Assembly: GCA_964426135.1 (NCBI GenBank)
Contig: CAYRPN010000079.1
Location: 1-26,437 of the forward strand
DNA: 26,437 bases
Direction of reading: 5' to 3'
Source of the DNA: CAYRPN01 sp964426135
GTDB lineage: Bacteria; Planctomycetota; Phycisphaerae; Phycisphaerales; Phycisphaeraceae
Shown: positions 8,119-15,175 of the stretch, one piece after another
Position numbering within the stretch: the first letter of the stretch is position 1
Layout: every line of letters starts with the position of its first letter
The notes under the pieces: model-generated
The model's database searches: none
Seen by the model: only the letters and a program-made list of their open reading frames with translations
What the model was told of the DNA's origin: nothing
Program-made: the position numbers and the translations under genes

Positions 8119-8916
8119 ATGCACACGTCAAAGAAACTGGTTGGTGTCGGTTTGATTTTCGGCGCGGCGGCGCTGGGTTCAGTGCCGTCGGCTGAAGCGC
8201 TGACCACCGTCCACAACGGCACGGTGTCCACGTTCACCGGCCCTGCCGGTCTCGACCTTTCCGGCAACTTCCGCTACGCGATCAACTTCAGCAATAACGA
8301 CCCGAACCGCACGGTCAGCGGGCTGACGTTCCTGCATGATCGCCAAGTCATCCCAGGGGCCACACTGACGGGACCGAATGAAGTGACGCCCTGGGCCGTC
8401 ACGCCGGAGTTCGGCGCAACGGCCGATGACAACGAACTCGAGCAGATCATGGCGGACATCCGCTGGGCCAACTCCGGCGCCAACCAGATTCTCCGTGCGG
8501 ATCTGGCGGTCGACGCCGGCTCCACCTACAAGCTGCAGGTGCTCTGGGACGGCAACCAGAACGAGAACCGCCGATGGGACATTCTCTTCGACGGCGCTCT
8601 GGCGGCCAACGACCTGTCCGTTGATGCGGTGACCTCCAACGGCCTGTTGCTGGCTGGCGATATCGCTCCGCCCGGCAACGCCAATGCCAGCGTGGTCTGG
8701 ACCTACACCTTCCGGGCCGAGAGCTCGCTCGTGTCGGTCATCTTCGATGGTCGCGGCGGTGCCGGCACCGGCCTTCCCAATGGCGGTGGCGATGCCAACC
8801 CGATCTGGCAGGCGCTGACCCTCGAGCAGATTCAGATTCCCGAACCGGCCAGCGCCACGCTCGTTGGCCTGGCGGGCCTGGGCCTGCTGCGTCGCCGATC
8901 GCGCACGACGGCCTGA
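8119..8916 (+). CDS. PEP-CTERM sorting-domain protein
   Basis: The 265-residue protein has an N-terminal signal peptide (residues 1 to about 27, hydrophobic core VGVGLIFGAAALGS). It ends with a PEP-CTERM signal: Pro-Glu-Pro at 241-243, a hydrophobic helix (ATLVGLAGLGLL) and an arginine-rich tail (RRRSR). Such proteins are exported and then processed by an exosortase, usually in bacteria that make an extracellular polysaccharide. The middle is beta-rich with segments like YKLQVLWDGNQNENRRWDI, typical of planctomycete surface proteins with a jelly-roll look. The exact role is unknown. AGGAGA seven bases upstream supports the ATG. It is a single-gene unit with its own promoter candidate and a strong terminator at 8946-8976. 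The exosortase is not in the window, but an XrtA-type deacetylase is at 22101. Confidence 0.92.
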   Translation: MHTSKKLVGVGLIFGAAALGSVPSAEALTTVHNGTVSTFTGPAGLDLSGNFRYAINFSNNDPNRTVSGLTFLHDRQVIPGATLTGPNEVTPWAVTPEFGATADDNELEQIMADIRWANSGANQILRADLAVDAGSTYKLQVLWDGNQNENRRWDILFDGALAANDLSVDAVTSNGLLLAGDIAPPGNANASVVWTYTFRAESSLVSVIFDGRGGAGTGLPNGGGDANPIWQALTLEQIQIPEPASATLVGLAGLGLLRRRSRTTA

Positions 8917-8945
8917 TTCGTCCCCATCAATTAGCCGATAATATG

Positions 8946-8976
8946 AAACGCCGCGCATCCAGCGCGGCGTTTTTTT
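8946..8976 (+). terminator. Rho-independent terminator after the PEP-CTERM gene
   Basis: The stem AAACGCCGCGC (8946-8956) pairs with GCGCGGCGTTT (8962-8972) around a five-base loop, and the T-run extends to 8976. It lies 29 bp after the stop codon and separates this gene from the halogenase gene. Confidence 0.92.
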
Positions 8977-9030
8977 CTTGCCAGATCCACTCTGGTGAGG
9001 CCGAATAACGCTCGGTCAGGAGTGCATGTC

Positions 9031-10530
9031 GTGATCAATCGAATCATCGTCCTCGGCGGCGGCAGCGCCGGCTTCATGACCGCCCTGGCCCTGAAGGTCA
9101 AACTTCCCGCTGTCGACGTCACCGTCATCCGATCCAAGGAGATCGGCATCATCACCGTCGGCGAAAGCTCCACCACCGCCCTGCCCCGTTTTCTGCACAG
9201 CATCATCAATGTCCAGCCGAAGAAATTTTACGACCAGGTGTTGCCCACCTGGAAGATGGGCATCAAGTTCATCTGGGGGCCGCGGCAATCATTCCCGTAT
9301 TCATTTGGGCCCGGACTGGATAACCGCATTGCCGCCTTGCCCAAGCGACTGGCGTACTACGCCTATGGCGACATCGACAATGCCGAGGAGCAATCCGCGC
9401 TGATGGCGCAGGATCGCTGCTTCCCGCGCACCAATAGCGGCGGGATGGACATGCACCAGGGCTTTGCCTACCACATTGAAAACCATCGCTACGTCGCATT
9501 CCTCGAAAACTACGCCACCGCCATCGGCATCAAGATCGTCGAAGGCAATGTCGATCGAGTCCTCGCGGATGAGTCAGGCGTCGCCGGGCTCGTGCTCAGG
9601 GAGGGCCCGACGCTCACCGCCGACCTCTACGTGGATTGCTCCGGCTTCCGGTCATTGCTCATCGGCAAGACACTCGGCGGCGAGTACGAGTCCTTCAGCA
9701 AAACACTCTTCAACGATCGCGCCGTCGTCGGAAGCTGGGATCGCGCCAAGGGCGAGATCATCAAGCCCTACACCACCTGCGAAACGATGGACTGCGGCTG
9801 GTGCTGGCAGATCGAGCATGTGGACACGGTGAACCGCGGCTACGTCTACTGCTCCAGTTTCATCAGCGACGAGGAAGCCGAACGCGAGTTCCGCGCCAAG
9901 AATCCGAAGATCGGCGATACGCGCATCATCAAGTTCATCACCGGAGCGTACAAGCGCAACTGGGTGAAGAATGTCGTGGCGATCGGCAACGCCAGCGGAT
10001 TCGTTGAGCCGCTGGAATCGACGGCCCTGGGCGTCATCGCCACGCAAGCCCGCATGCTGGTCGGTGTGCTGATCGATACCGACCGACAGATTCGCCCGAC
10101 GCACGCGGCCTATTACAGCGACATGTGCCGCCGGCAGTGGGAAACGGTGCGCTCGTTCATTGCGATCCACTACAAGTTCAACACGCGGCTGAACACGCCT
10201 TACTGGATGCACTGCAGGGAAACCATCGACATGGCATCGGCGCAGGCGTACGTCGATTTTTACAATGAGAACGGCCCCAGCGGCTACTGGGCACAGCTTC
10301 AGATCGAGCCCACGTGTCAGTTCGGCGCAGCCGGTTACGCCGCCCTGATGGTCGGGCAGCAGGTGCCCTACCAGAACATGCATGTGCCGACGGAAGCCGA
10401 GCAGAAGATCTGGAACAAGTACTGCGAGGACAACCGCGCAAAGGCTTCGCGAGGATTCACCGTTGACGAGGGCCTGGCGATAGTTCGTTCGTCCAAGTGG
10501 GTCTGGCCGGCGCACGTGCTTGGCAAGTAG
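9031..10530 (+). CDS. FAD-dependent halogenase, tryptophan halogenase family
   Basis: Members of this family use FADH2, oxygen and halide to halogenate aromatic or indole-like substrates. In the 499-residue product I see the FAD-binding GGGSAG (9-14), VGESS (43-47), and the segment WKMGIKF (74-80), which matches the FKxxIKF region holding the catalytic lysine of PrnA/RebH. PLEST (327-331) has Glu329 at the place of the catalytic glutamate. The hallmark WxWxIP motif appears as WCWQIE (257-262): the two Trp and the Ile are kept and the Pro is replaced by Glu. GTG 9031 is chosen because AGGAG (9018-9022) lies eight bases before it; the frame also opens at GTG 8995. No flavin reductase is adjacent, though a flavin reductase-like gene is at 13057. 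The substrate is unknown and free tryptophan should not be assumed. Confidence 0.93.
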   Translation: MINRIIVLGGGSAGFMTALALKVKLPAVDVTVIRSKEIGIITVGESSTTALPRFLHSIINVQPKKFYDQVLPTWKMGIKFIWGPRQSFPYSFGPGLDNRIAALPKRLAYYAYGDIDNAEEQSALMAQDRCFPRTNSGGMDMHQGFAYHIENHRYVAFLENYATAIGIKIVEGNVDRVLADESGVAGLVLREGPTLTADLYVDCSGFRSLLIGKTLGGEYESFSKTLFNDRAVVGSWDRAKGEIIKPYTTCETMDCGWCWQIEHVDTVNRGYVYCSSFISDEEAEREFRAKNPKIGDTRIIKFITGAYKRNWVKNVVAIGNASGFVEPLESTALGVIATQARMLVGVLIDTDRQIRPTHAAYYSDMCRRQWETVRSFIAIHYKFNTRLNTPYWMHCRETIDMASAQAYVDFYNENGPSGYWAQLQIEPTCQFGAAGYAALMVGQQVPYQNMHVPTEAEQKIWNKYCEDNRAKASRGFTVDEGLAIVRSSKWVWPAHVLGK

Positions 10531-10546
10531 CAGCGGCGGCTATACT
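10520..10546 (+). promoter_or_regulatory. Candidate promoter overlapping the halogenase stop codon
   Basis: TTGGCA (10520-10525) and TATACT (10541-10546) are good hexamers with a short 15-bp spacer. Transcription would begin near 10553, before the GGAGG ribosome binding site at 10561-10565 of the next gene. It may give the downstream gene a start independent of the halogenase gene. Confidence 0.35.
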
Positions 10547-10572
10547 GCGGCGTGGGCACGGGAGGACACGAC

Positions 10573-11913
10573 ATGCGATCCATTCGAACTTACATGCTCG
10601 CATCGGCGATCATCGCCGCGCTGGCAGCACCTTCGCCGTGCCCCGCTTTCGACGCGGCCAAAGCGCAGCCCGCCGGGGATGCGACCAAGGCGCCGCCCAA
10701 CCCGCTGACGCGCAAACCGCCGAATCCGCTGCTGAATGATCCGTTCGTCGGCGAGTTTGAAGGCGAGGGGATGACGGTGATCCTCAAGTCGGCCGCCGAC
10801 GGATACGAAGGTGAGATTCGCCGCGCAGGCCAGACGTTTCCGCTCAAGGCCAAACGCAAGGACAAGCAGGTGACCGGCGCGTTCACACTTGACGCGTTCT
10901 CCTACGATTTCAGCATCGCGCTCGACGGGGCTTCACTTCGGTTCATCACGGACGAGAAGCCGTTCACGCTCAAGCGCAAAGAGCAGGCTCCGACGCCGCC
11001 TGCGGTTGGCGAGACACCCTCGAAGCGACTGCCCGATCCGATCGTTCGCGTCCCCGACCCGCTGCCGCCGCCGGTGGCGCCGGAGCCGACGAAAGGGCCC
11101 AAGACGTTGCTCGCTCCTCCGGCTGCGAAGATCGATTACGCGACACTGCCGGTGGAGAAGATGCGACTGCTGACGTGGTCGCGCTTTCCCGCCGGCACCG
11201 CCGCCGAGTTTGAAATGGTTGCGGCAACCACTTCCGTCATCACCGACGCAGAGCGGAGGCGAGCGACCTGGGAAGGCGTGATCCAAGGTAAGGCCAGCCT
11301 GAAACTGCAGAACCTGCTGACGGATGGATGGACCAAACGTGTGGACCATCCGATTCCCACGGAATCGGCGGAGCGCATCGACGATCTGGGCTTCACGAGC
11401 GGTGAACCGAAGGACGAGACGCTTGCAATTGAAGGCGCGAATCTGCGCTGCCGGCGCACGACCTATACCGCGCAAGGCGAAGGACAGGCCGGCCCCATGA
11501 CCGTCACGGTCGACATCTGGCGGAGCGGTGAAATCGACATTCCCACGCTCTCGATCGATTTGCCGCAGAAGCGGTTGCTCGTCGAACCCGACATGGCGAA
11601 GGTGCAGGTCACGGTGGATTTCAAGAACGGCGGCAAGGCGGAAATGAGCCAGCAGATCGAGTCGCTGCGCCGCGATTTCCGAATCGACGGCAGGACCGTC
11701 AGCTGCGCTCTGGTCACAACGCGGAACGTCATCGCCAAAGGCACCGCCCGCATCGAGCGCACAGGGGAACACTTGCTCACGCACCAGGTTCCCGGCGGCG
11801 CCGCTCAATCCATTCAGACCGAGAATCGCGGGCCCAATGTGTTGCGAACCATCACCACGATGGTGAACTTCTCCACCGAGCCCGCCGCCGCACCGGGCAC
11901 ATCCAAGCCTTGA
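10573..11913 (+). CDS. Secreted protein of unknown function
   Basis: The 446-residue product has a signal peptide (MRSIRTYMLASAIIAALAA, followed by a probable cleavage near PCPAFDA). A Pro-rich linker follows, containing two similar segments, NPLTRKPPNPLL and NDPFVG. Residues about 55-140 form a small beta domain (VGEFEGEGMTVILKS, then YEGEIRRAGQTFPLKAKRKD), and a second Pro-rich linker leads to a larger C-terminal domain. I do not recognise a family. ATG 10573 is supported by GGAGG seven bases upstream; the frame's earlier in-frame start at 10552 has none. The gene lies 42 bp after the halogenase, so it may be co-transcribed with it or use the candidate promoter at 10520-10546. The envelope location is inferred from the signal peptide. 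Confidence 0.85.
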   Translation: MRSIRTYMLASAIIAALAAPSPCPAFDAAKAQPAGDATKAPPNPLTRKPPNPLLNDPFVGEFEGEGMTVILKSAADGYEGEIRRAGQTFPLKAKRKDKQVTGAFTLDAFSYDFSIALDGASLRFITDEKPFTLKRKEQAPTPPAVGETPSKRLPDPIVRVPDPLPPPVAPEPTKGPKTLLAPPAAKIDYATLPVEKMRLLTWSRFPAGTAAEFEMVAATTSVITDAERRRATWEGVIQGKASLKLQNLLTDGWTKRVDHPIPTESAERIDDLGFTSGEPKDETLAIEGANLRCRRTTYTAQGEGQAGPMTVTVDIWRSGEIDIPTLSIDLPQKRLLVEPDMAKVQVTVDFKNGGKAEMSQQIESLRRDFRIDGRTVSCALVTTRNVIAKGTARIERTGEHLLTHQVPGGAAQSIQTENRGPNVLRTITTMVNFSTEPAAAPGTSKP

Positions 11914-11968
11914 TCCATCCGTACGACCGGCTTTCAGCGATCGCCCGTCATCCGGCTGTCGATGTACG

Positions 11969-12946
11969 ATGCCGGCCGTGACGAAGCCTCCCTACGCCGC
12001 CGACCTCGCTGCCATTCGCGCTGCCGCGGCGCGCATCGCGCCGTTCGCTCATCGCACGCCGGTGATGACCTGTGCGACGATCGATCAACGGGCGGGCCGC
12101 AGACTCTATTTCAAGTGCGAGCATCTGCAGAAGATCGGGGCATTCAAATTTCGCGGCGCGTGCAACGCCGTGATGAAGCTCAGTGACGCAGACGCGGCCC
12201 GCGGCGTGGTCACGCACAGTTCCGGCAACCATGCACAGGCGCTGGCGCTGGCGGCGAAACTGCGCGGGATTGCGGCCCACATCGTCATGCCGCGCACGGC
12301 GTCGCCCGTGAAACGACAGGCAGTGGAAGGCTATGGCGCCCGCGTGATTCTGTGCGAGCCGGACACGCAATCGCGCGAAGGGACCGCCGAGCGCGTGCGC
12401 CAGGAGACCGGCGCGACGCTGATTCATCCGTACAACCACCCCGACGTGATCGCCGGGCAAGGCACAGCCGCGCTGGAACTGCTGGAGGAATTGCCGCAGC
12501 TTGATGCGATCATCACCCCCGTGGGCGGCGGCGGGCTGCTCAGCGGCGCCGCGATTGCCGCACGTTCGCTGAAGCCTGGCATGCGCGTCTTCGCCGGCGA
12601 GCCGAAGAACGCCGATGACGCCGCGCGTTCACTGGCGGAGCATCGCATCGTGCCTCAGAACGCCCCGCGCACGATCGCCGACGGCTTGCTCACCAGCCTC
12701 GGCGAACTCACCTTCGCCGTCATTCACGATCTGGTCGAACGAGTCATCACCGTCAGCGAGGACGAAATTATCGCGGCGATGCGCCTGGCATGGGAACGCG
12801 CCAAGCTCTTGATCGAGCCAAGCGCGGCAGTCCCCCTGGCGGCGATGCTCTCAACGGAGGGCAGAGCGCTGACTGGAGTGGAGCATGTCGGCGTGATACT
12901 CAGTGGCGGCAATGTGAATCTCAATGATTTGCCGTGGAAGAGGTAG
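11969..12946 (+). CDS. Serine racemase / threonine-serine dehydratase family PLP enzyme
   Basis: This 325-residue fold-type II PLP enzyme either racemises or deaminates serine, threonine or hydroxyaspartate. The motifs are the PLP lysine Lys60 in KIGAFKFRGA, SSGNHAQA (84-91) with the catalytic-type Ser84, the phosphate-binding GGGGLL (186-191) and SGGNVN (312-317). EPKNADD (211-217) matches the divalent-metal site of Mg-dependent serine racemases (Glu211 and Asp216-type ligands). The protein is collinear with eukaryotic serine racemase and lacks the regulatory ACT domain of biosynthetic IlvA. I therefore favour serine racemase or threo-3-hydroxyaspartate dehydratase over IlvA, but motifs cannot separate these activities. 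No Shine-Dalgarno sequence is visible before ATG 11969; GTG 11978 is a possible alternative. Confidence 0.9.
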   Translation: MPAVTKPPYAADLAAIRAAAARIAPFAHRTPVMTCATIDQRAGRRLYFKCEHLQKIGAFKFRGACNAVMKLSDADAARGVVTHSSGNHAQALALAAKLRGIAAHIVMPRTASPVKRQAVEGYGARVILCEPDTQSREGTAERVRQETGATLIHPYNHPDVIAGQGTAALELLEELPQLDAIITPVGGGGLLSGAAIAARSLKPGMRVFAGEPKNADDAARSLAEHRIVPQNAPRTIADGLLTSLGELTFAVIHDLVERVITVSEDEIIAAMRLAWERAKLLIEPSAAVPLAAMLSTEGRALTGVEHVGVILSGGNVNLNDLPWKR

Positions 12947-12961
12947 ATCGATTGAACTATT

Positions 12962-13039
12962 CGTTTAGCGACGGGGCTGGCCCCGTTTGCGATCCACATG
13001 TACGCAGCGTCGGAACGGGGCAAGCCCCGTCGCTAAACG
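12962..13039. repeat. REPIN-like inverted repeat (GTTTAGCG family), reference copy
   Basis: The left arm 12962-12987 and right arm 13014-13039 are 26 bp each and match in reverse complement at 25 positions. Each arm starts or ends in CGTTTAGCG and itself contains a small palindrome (GACGGGGC...GCCCCGT), so each arm can fold alone or with the other. This double-hairpin plan is typical of REPINs. The element lies between the serine racemase-like gene and the ribosome binding site of the flavin reductase-like gene. Confidence 0.9.
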
Positions 13040-13056
13040 CAATTGGAGGGATTTTC

Positions 13057-13686
13057 TTGCTCCTCGACTTTTCCAAACTCACGCCCGACCAGGCCTACGC
13101 CGCCATGATTCAGGCGATCGTGCCGCGCCCCATTGCCTGGGTCCTCAGCGACAACGGCACCGGTGATGACGGCCAAAGCAAAGGCCTGAACCTCGCGCCG
13201 TTCTCGTTCTTCAACGGCGTGTGCGGCGACCCGCCCATGCTCATGATCGCGTGCAGCCGCAAGCCTGACGGCTCTCGCAAAGATACGCACGTGAACATCG
13301 AGGAGCGCGGCGAGTTCGTCGTACACAGCGTGCATCGCGAACTGGCGGCGACCATGGTGGAGAGTTCGCGCGTGCTGCCGCACGGCGAATCAGAACTGGC
13401 GAGCGCGGGGCTTCACACGGCGACGGTCGAGGGCTGGCCGCTGCCGCGCGTACTGGGGCCGCGCCTGGCGATCTGGTGTACGCGCCACCTCATCGTGAAC
13501 CTCGGCAACGAACCGCAGGGCCTGGTGATCGGCCAGTTGCGCGGCCTGTGGATCGACGACAGTGCGGGGCAAGTGGAGAACGGCCGCATCAGAATCGATG
13601 CGACGAAACTCGACCCCGTCGCGCGGCTGGGCGGGATTGAGTATGTGCTGTTTGGTGAGAAGAAAGCGATTCCAAGGCCAAGCTGA
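13057..13686 (+). CDS. Flavin reductase-like domain protein (FMN-binding)
   Basis: The 209-residue product belongs to the flavin reductase-like/DIM6-NTAB FMN-binding split-barrel family. The signatures are IVPRPIAWVLS near the start, then GLNLAPFSFFNGVCGDPPML and a core IEERGEFVVHSV. Members bind FMN and reduce it, or act as flavoproteins of unknown substrate. I set the start at TTG 13057 because GGAGGG at 13045-13050 has ideal spacing. The family homology also begins right after (LDFSKLTPDQAYAAM). The longer open frame from 12934 runs through the upstream gene's end and the palindrome and is not credible. It might supply reduced flavin to the halogenase at 9031, but the two genes are not adjacent, so this is speculative. 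Confidence 0.88.
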   Translation: MLLDFSKLTPDQAYAAMIQAIVPRPIAWVLSDNGTGDDGQSKGLNLAPFSFFNGVCGDPPMLMIACSRKPDGSRKDTHVNIEERGEFVVHSVHRELAATMVESSRVLPHGESELASAGLHTATVEGWPLPRVLGPRLAIWCTRHLIVNLGNEPQGLVIGQLRGLWIDDSAGQVENGRIRIDATKLDPVARLGGIEYVLFGEKKAIPRPS

Positions 13687-13731
13687 CCTGAGAACAATGT
13701 GGACGATGGGTGCTCCGGACAGCGAACGCTC

Positions 13732-14154
13732 TCACGCCGACTTTGACAATGCGATCGTTCGCAGGAAGTCGGAGACGCCGCGAAACCCATGTCTTCGGGC
13801 CGCATCCTCTAGCTTCTGCCGCTCGGCTTCGGTCACCCGCACGTTGATCTGAGCCGTTCGCTTCCATTCCGAAGCCGCACCCGGCGGCACCTGACCCATT
13901 TCCAGCATCGTTGCGGCCGCGGCAATCGTGGCGTCTCGGACCGCTTCGAAACACGCTTGCGGTGTCGAAGCATCGGCCATGACCATGGGCATTTCCACGG
14001 TGCGCCCCAGGTATCCGACCTGCGAATCGGCTTCGATGATGATCCGATACCGGCCAACGATCTGCGCCGCCTTCGCCAGAATGATCGGGTCGAACGGGCG
14101 ATCAATCGCCGCGTTTTTTCGCTTCGTCAATTTTCTTTTGGATTTGCTGGACAT
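13732..14154 (-). CDS. hicB: HicB-like antitoxin with C-terminal ribbon-helix-helix-like domain
   Basis: The 140-residue product should neutralise HicA and repress the operon. Residues about 35-90 match the degenerate RNase H-like HicB fold: YRIIIEADSQVGYLGRTVEM, then A-S-T-PQACFEAVRDA. Residues about 101-135 (QINVRVTEAERQKLEDAARR, then VSDFLRTIAL) look like a CopG/ribbon-helix-helix DNA-binding domain. It lies directly after the HicA gene and overlaps it by 53 bp if the first ATG (14154) is used. That start gives a basic leader (SSKSKRKLTKRK), has no clear Shine-Dalgarno sequence, and a downstream start such as TTG 14130 is possible. The toxin-first gene order is typical of hicAB. Confidence 0.85.
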   Translation of the reverse strand: MSSKSKRKLTKRKNAAIDRPFDPIILAKAAQIVGRYRIIIEADSQVGYLGRTVEMPMVMADASTPQACFEAVRDATIAAAATMLEMGQVPPGAASEWKRTAQINVRVTEAERQKLEDAARRHGFRGVSDFLRTIALSKSA

Positions 14155-14308
14155 ACACGGGTTTCACTTTGTTCTTGTGTACTGGGATCGAAACAAGGTC
14201 CGAACCGGGCTTGGTGAAATGATGATGGGAGCCGCTGATGCGCGACAACTTCCAGCCCGCGTCTTCAAGCATTTTCCGAACGAGTGGGAATCTCACTTCG
14301 CTAGGCAT
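14102..14308 (-). CDS. hicA: HicA-family toxin (mRNA interferase)
   Basis: The 68-residue product matches the HicA double-stranded-RNA-binding-like fold. It has a basic N-terminal helix with LVRKMLEDAGW, followed by GSHHHF (26-31), which contains the catalytic histidine, then KPGSDLVSIPVHKNK and a terminal helix. HicA enzymes cut mRNA and stop growth until HicB inhibits them. ATG 14308 is set by GGAGG five bases upstream; the frame's TTG at 14350 is not used because it lies within promoter-like sequence. The hicB gene follows with a 53-bp overlap. Confidence 0.92.
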   Translation of the reverse strand: MPSEVRFPLVRKMLEDAGWKLSRISGSHHHFTKPGSDLVSIPVHKNKVKPVYVQQIQKKIDEAKKRGD

Positions 14309-14322
14309 GAATGCCTCCGAAA

Positions 14323-14350
14323 AGGATAGCCTACCGTATACGCCCGTCAA
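14323..14350 (-). promoter_or_regulatory. Candidate hicAB promoter
   Basis: On the minus strand TTGACG (14350-14345) and TATCCT (14328-14323) are 16 bp apart and close to consensus. The spacer includes a small palindrome (GTATAC) that could serve autoregulation by HicB. With normal spacing the transcript would start near 14316, leaving a very short leader that clips the GGAGG. The true start may therefore lie elsewhere. Confidence 0.4.
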
Positions 14351-14407
14351 GTGATTTGTTCACACCCATTGGGCTGTCCGTCGCGGGACGGGTCAACCCT
14401 CGTGGTA

Positions 14408-15055
14408 TCAAACCGGCGATCCGGATGCATCCGCTTCGTCAGCCTCCGTCTCCAATAGCTCGTACGCTTCCTTGATCTGCCTGAAGCGCACTGTCGCCGC
14501 GGCGACCGCCTCTTCTCCCTTCACCACGAATTGGTCCGGATGATTCTCCCGCGCCAGTTTGCGATACGCCTGCCTCACATCGTCGGCACTCGCTTGCCAC
14601 TCCAGTCCAAGCAACCGCAGCGCCTCGCGCCGGCTGATGTTGAACCGGCGAGGCGTGGCGCGGGCTTCGCGCCGGTGGCGAGGACTCTGAACATCGGCGG
14701 CGTCCGTTGCGTCCTCCGCATGATCGCTGCTCGCGCGGTCGGCGAAACCGGCGGATGGGGCGCCGTCGGCGAAGCCGGTACCCGCGGGCTCGATGAAGAT
14801 CGCCGCGCTGGCGCGACGCGAGGGACGCTCGCTCCACGGCAGGTTCACCGCCAGCCCGATTGTGCCGCAGACCATGCAGCAGATGAAGATCGTGAAGCTG
14901 TGTTCAGCCCAATCGAGCTGATGCGTTCTGACGAGCAGCCACGTCACGACGATCGGCACACAGATGCCGATGAACACGCCCAGCAGCACATTGATCGCGG
15001 CTTGTCGTCCGTCCACGAGGAGAAGTATATCAGGTCGTCGCGCCAGTCCCGACAT
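14408..15055 (-). CDS. Membrane-anchored J-domain (DnaJ-like) protein
   Basis: The 215-residue product has two likely membrane helices (about 21-42, NVLLGVFIGICVPIVVTWLL, and 54-74, FTIFICCMVCGTIGLAV). A variable charged linker follows (about 75-140). The C-terminal J domain is at about 145-202, with the DnaK-activating HPD motif at 172-174 and helix II RQAYRKLAREN. It probably recruits DnaK to the membrane for a specific client. It lacks the G/F region, zinc finger and C-terminal domains of a true DnaJ, so it is a type III J protein. ATG 15055 is chosen; the longer frame to 15187 would read through the rnpB terminator and into rnpB. No Shine-Dalgarno sequence is evident. Confidence 0.85.
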   Translation of the reverse strand: MSGLARRPDILLLVDGRQAAINVLLGVFIGICVPIVVTWLLVRTHQLDWAEHSFTIFICCMVCGTIGLAVNLPWSERPSRRASAAIFIEPAGTGFADGAPSAGFADRASSDHAEDATDAADVQSPRHRREARATPRRFNISRREALRLLGLEWQASADDVRQAYRKLARENHPDQFVVKGEEAVAAATVRFRQIKEAYELLETEADEADASGSPV

Positions 15056-15120
15056 GTCGGCCCAGGCATTAAATAAACCGGCGACGTGCGATCCACAAAA
15101 GGAGCAGGCGGCGGCGCCCT

Positions 15121-15163
15121 CCAAAAAAAGGACAGGCCGCCGAACTTGCGCTCGGCGGCCTGT
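15121..15163 (-). terminator. Rho-independent terminator of rnpB
   Basis: On the minus strand the 12-bp stem ACAGGCCGCCGA (15163-15152) pairs with 15143-15132 around an eight-base loop. A run of seven T follows (15129-15123). It lies just beyond the 3' end of rnpB and upstream of the J-domain gene. Confidence 0.92.
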
Positions 15164-15175
15164 TCGCGGCTTAGT

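Noticed and set aside
11969..12946. Biosynthetic threonine deaminase IlvA
   Set aside because: There is no C-terminal ACT-like regulatory domain. The NADD metal-site motif and overall length fit serine racemase-type enzymes better.
12934..13056. N-terminal extension of the flavin reductase-like protein
   Set aside because: It reads through the upstream gene's end and the REPIN-like palindrome, while GGAGGG and TTG 13057 lie exactly where the family homology begins.
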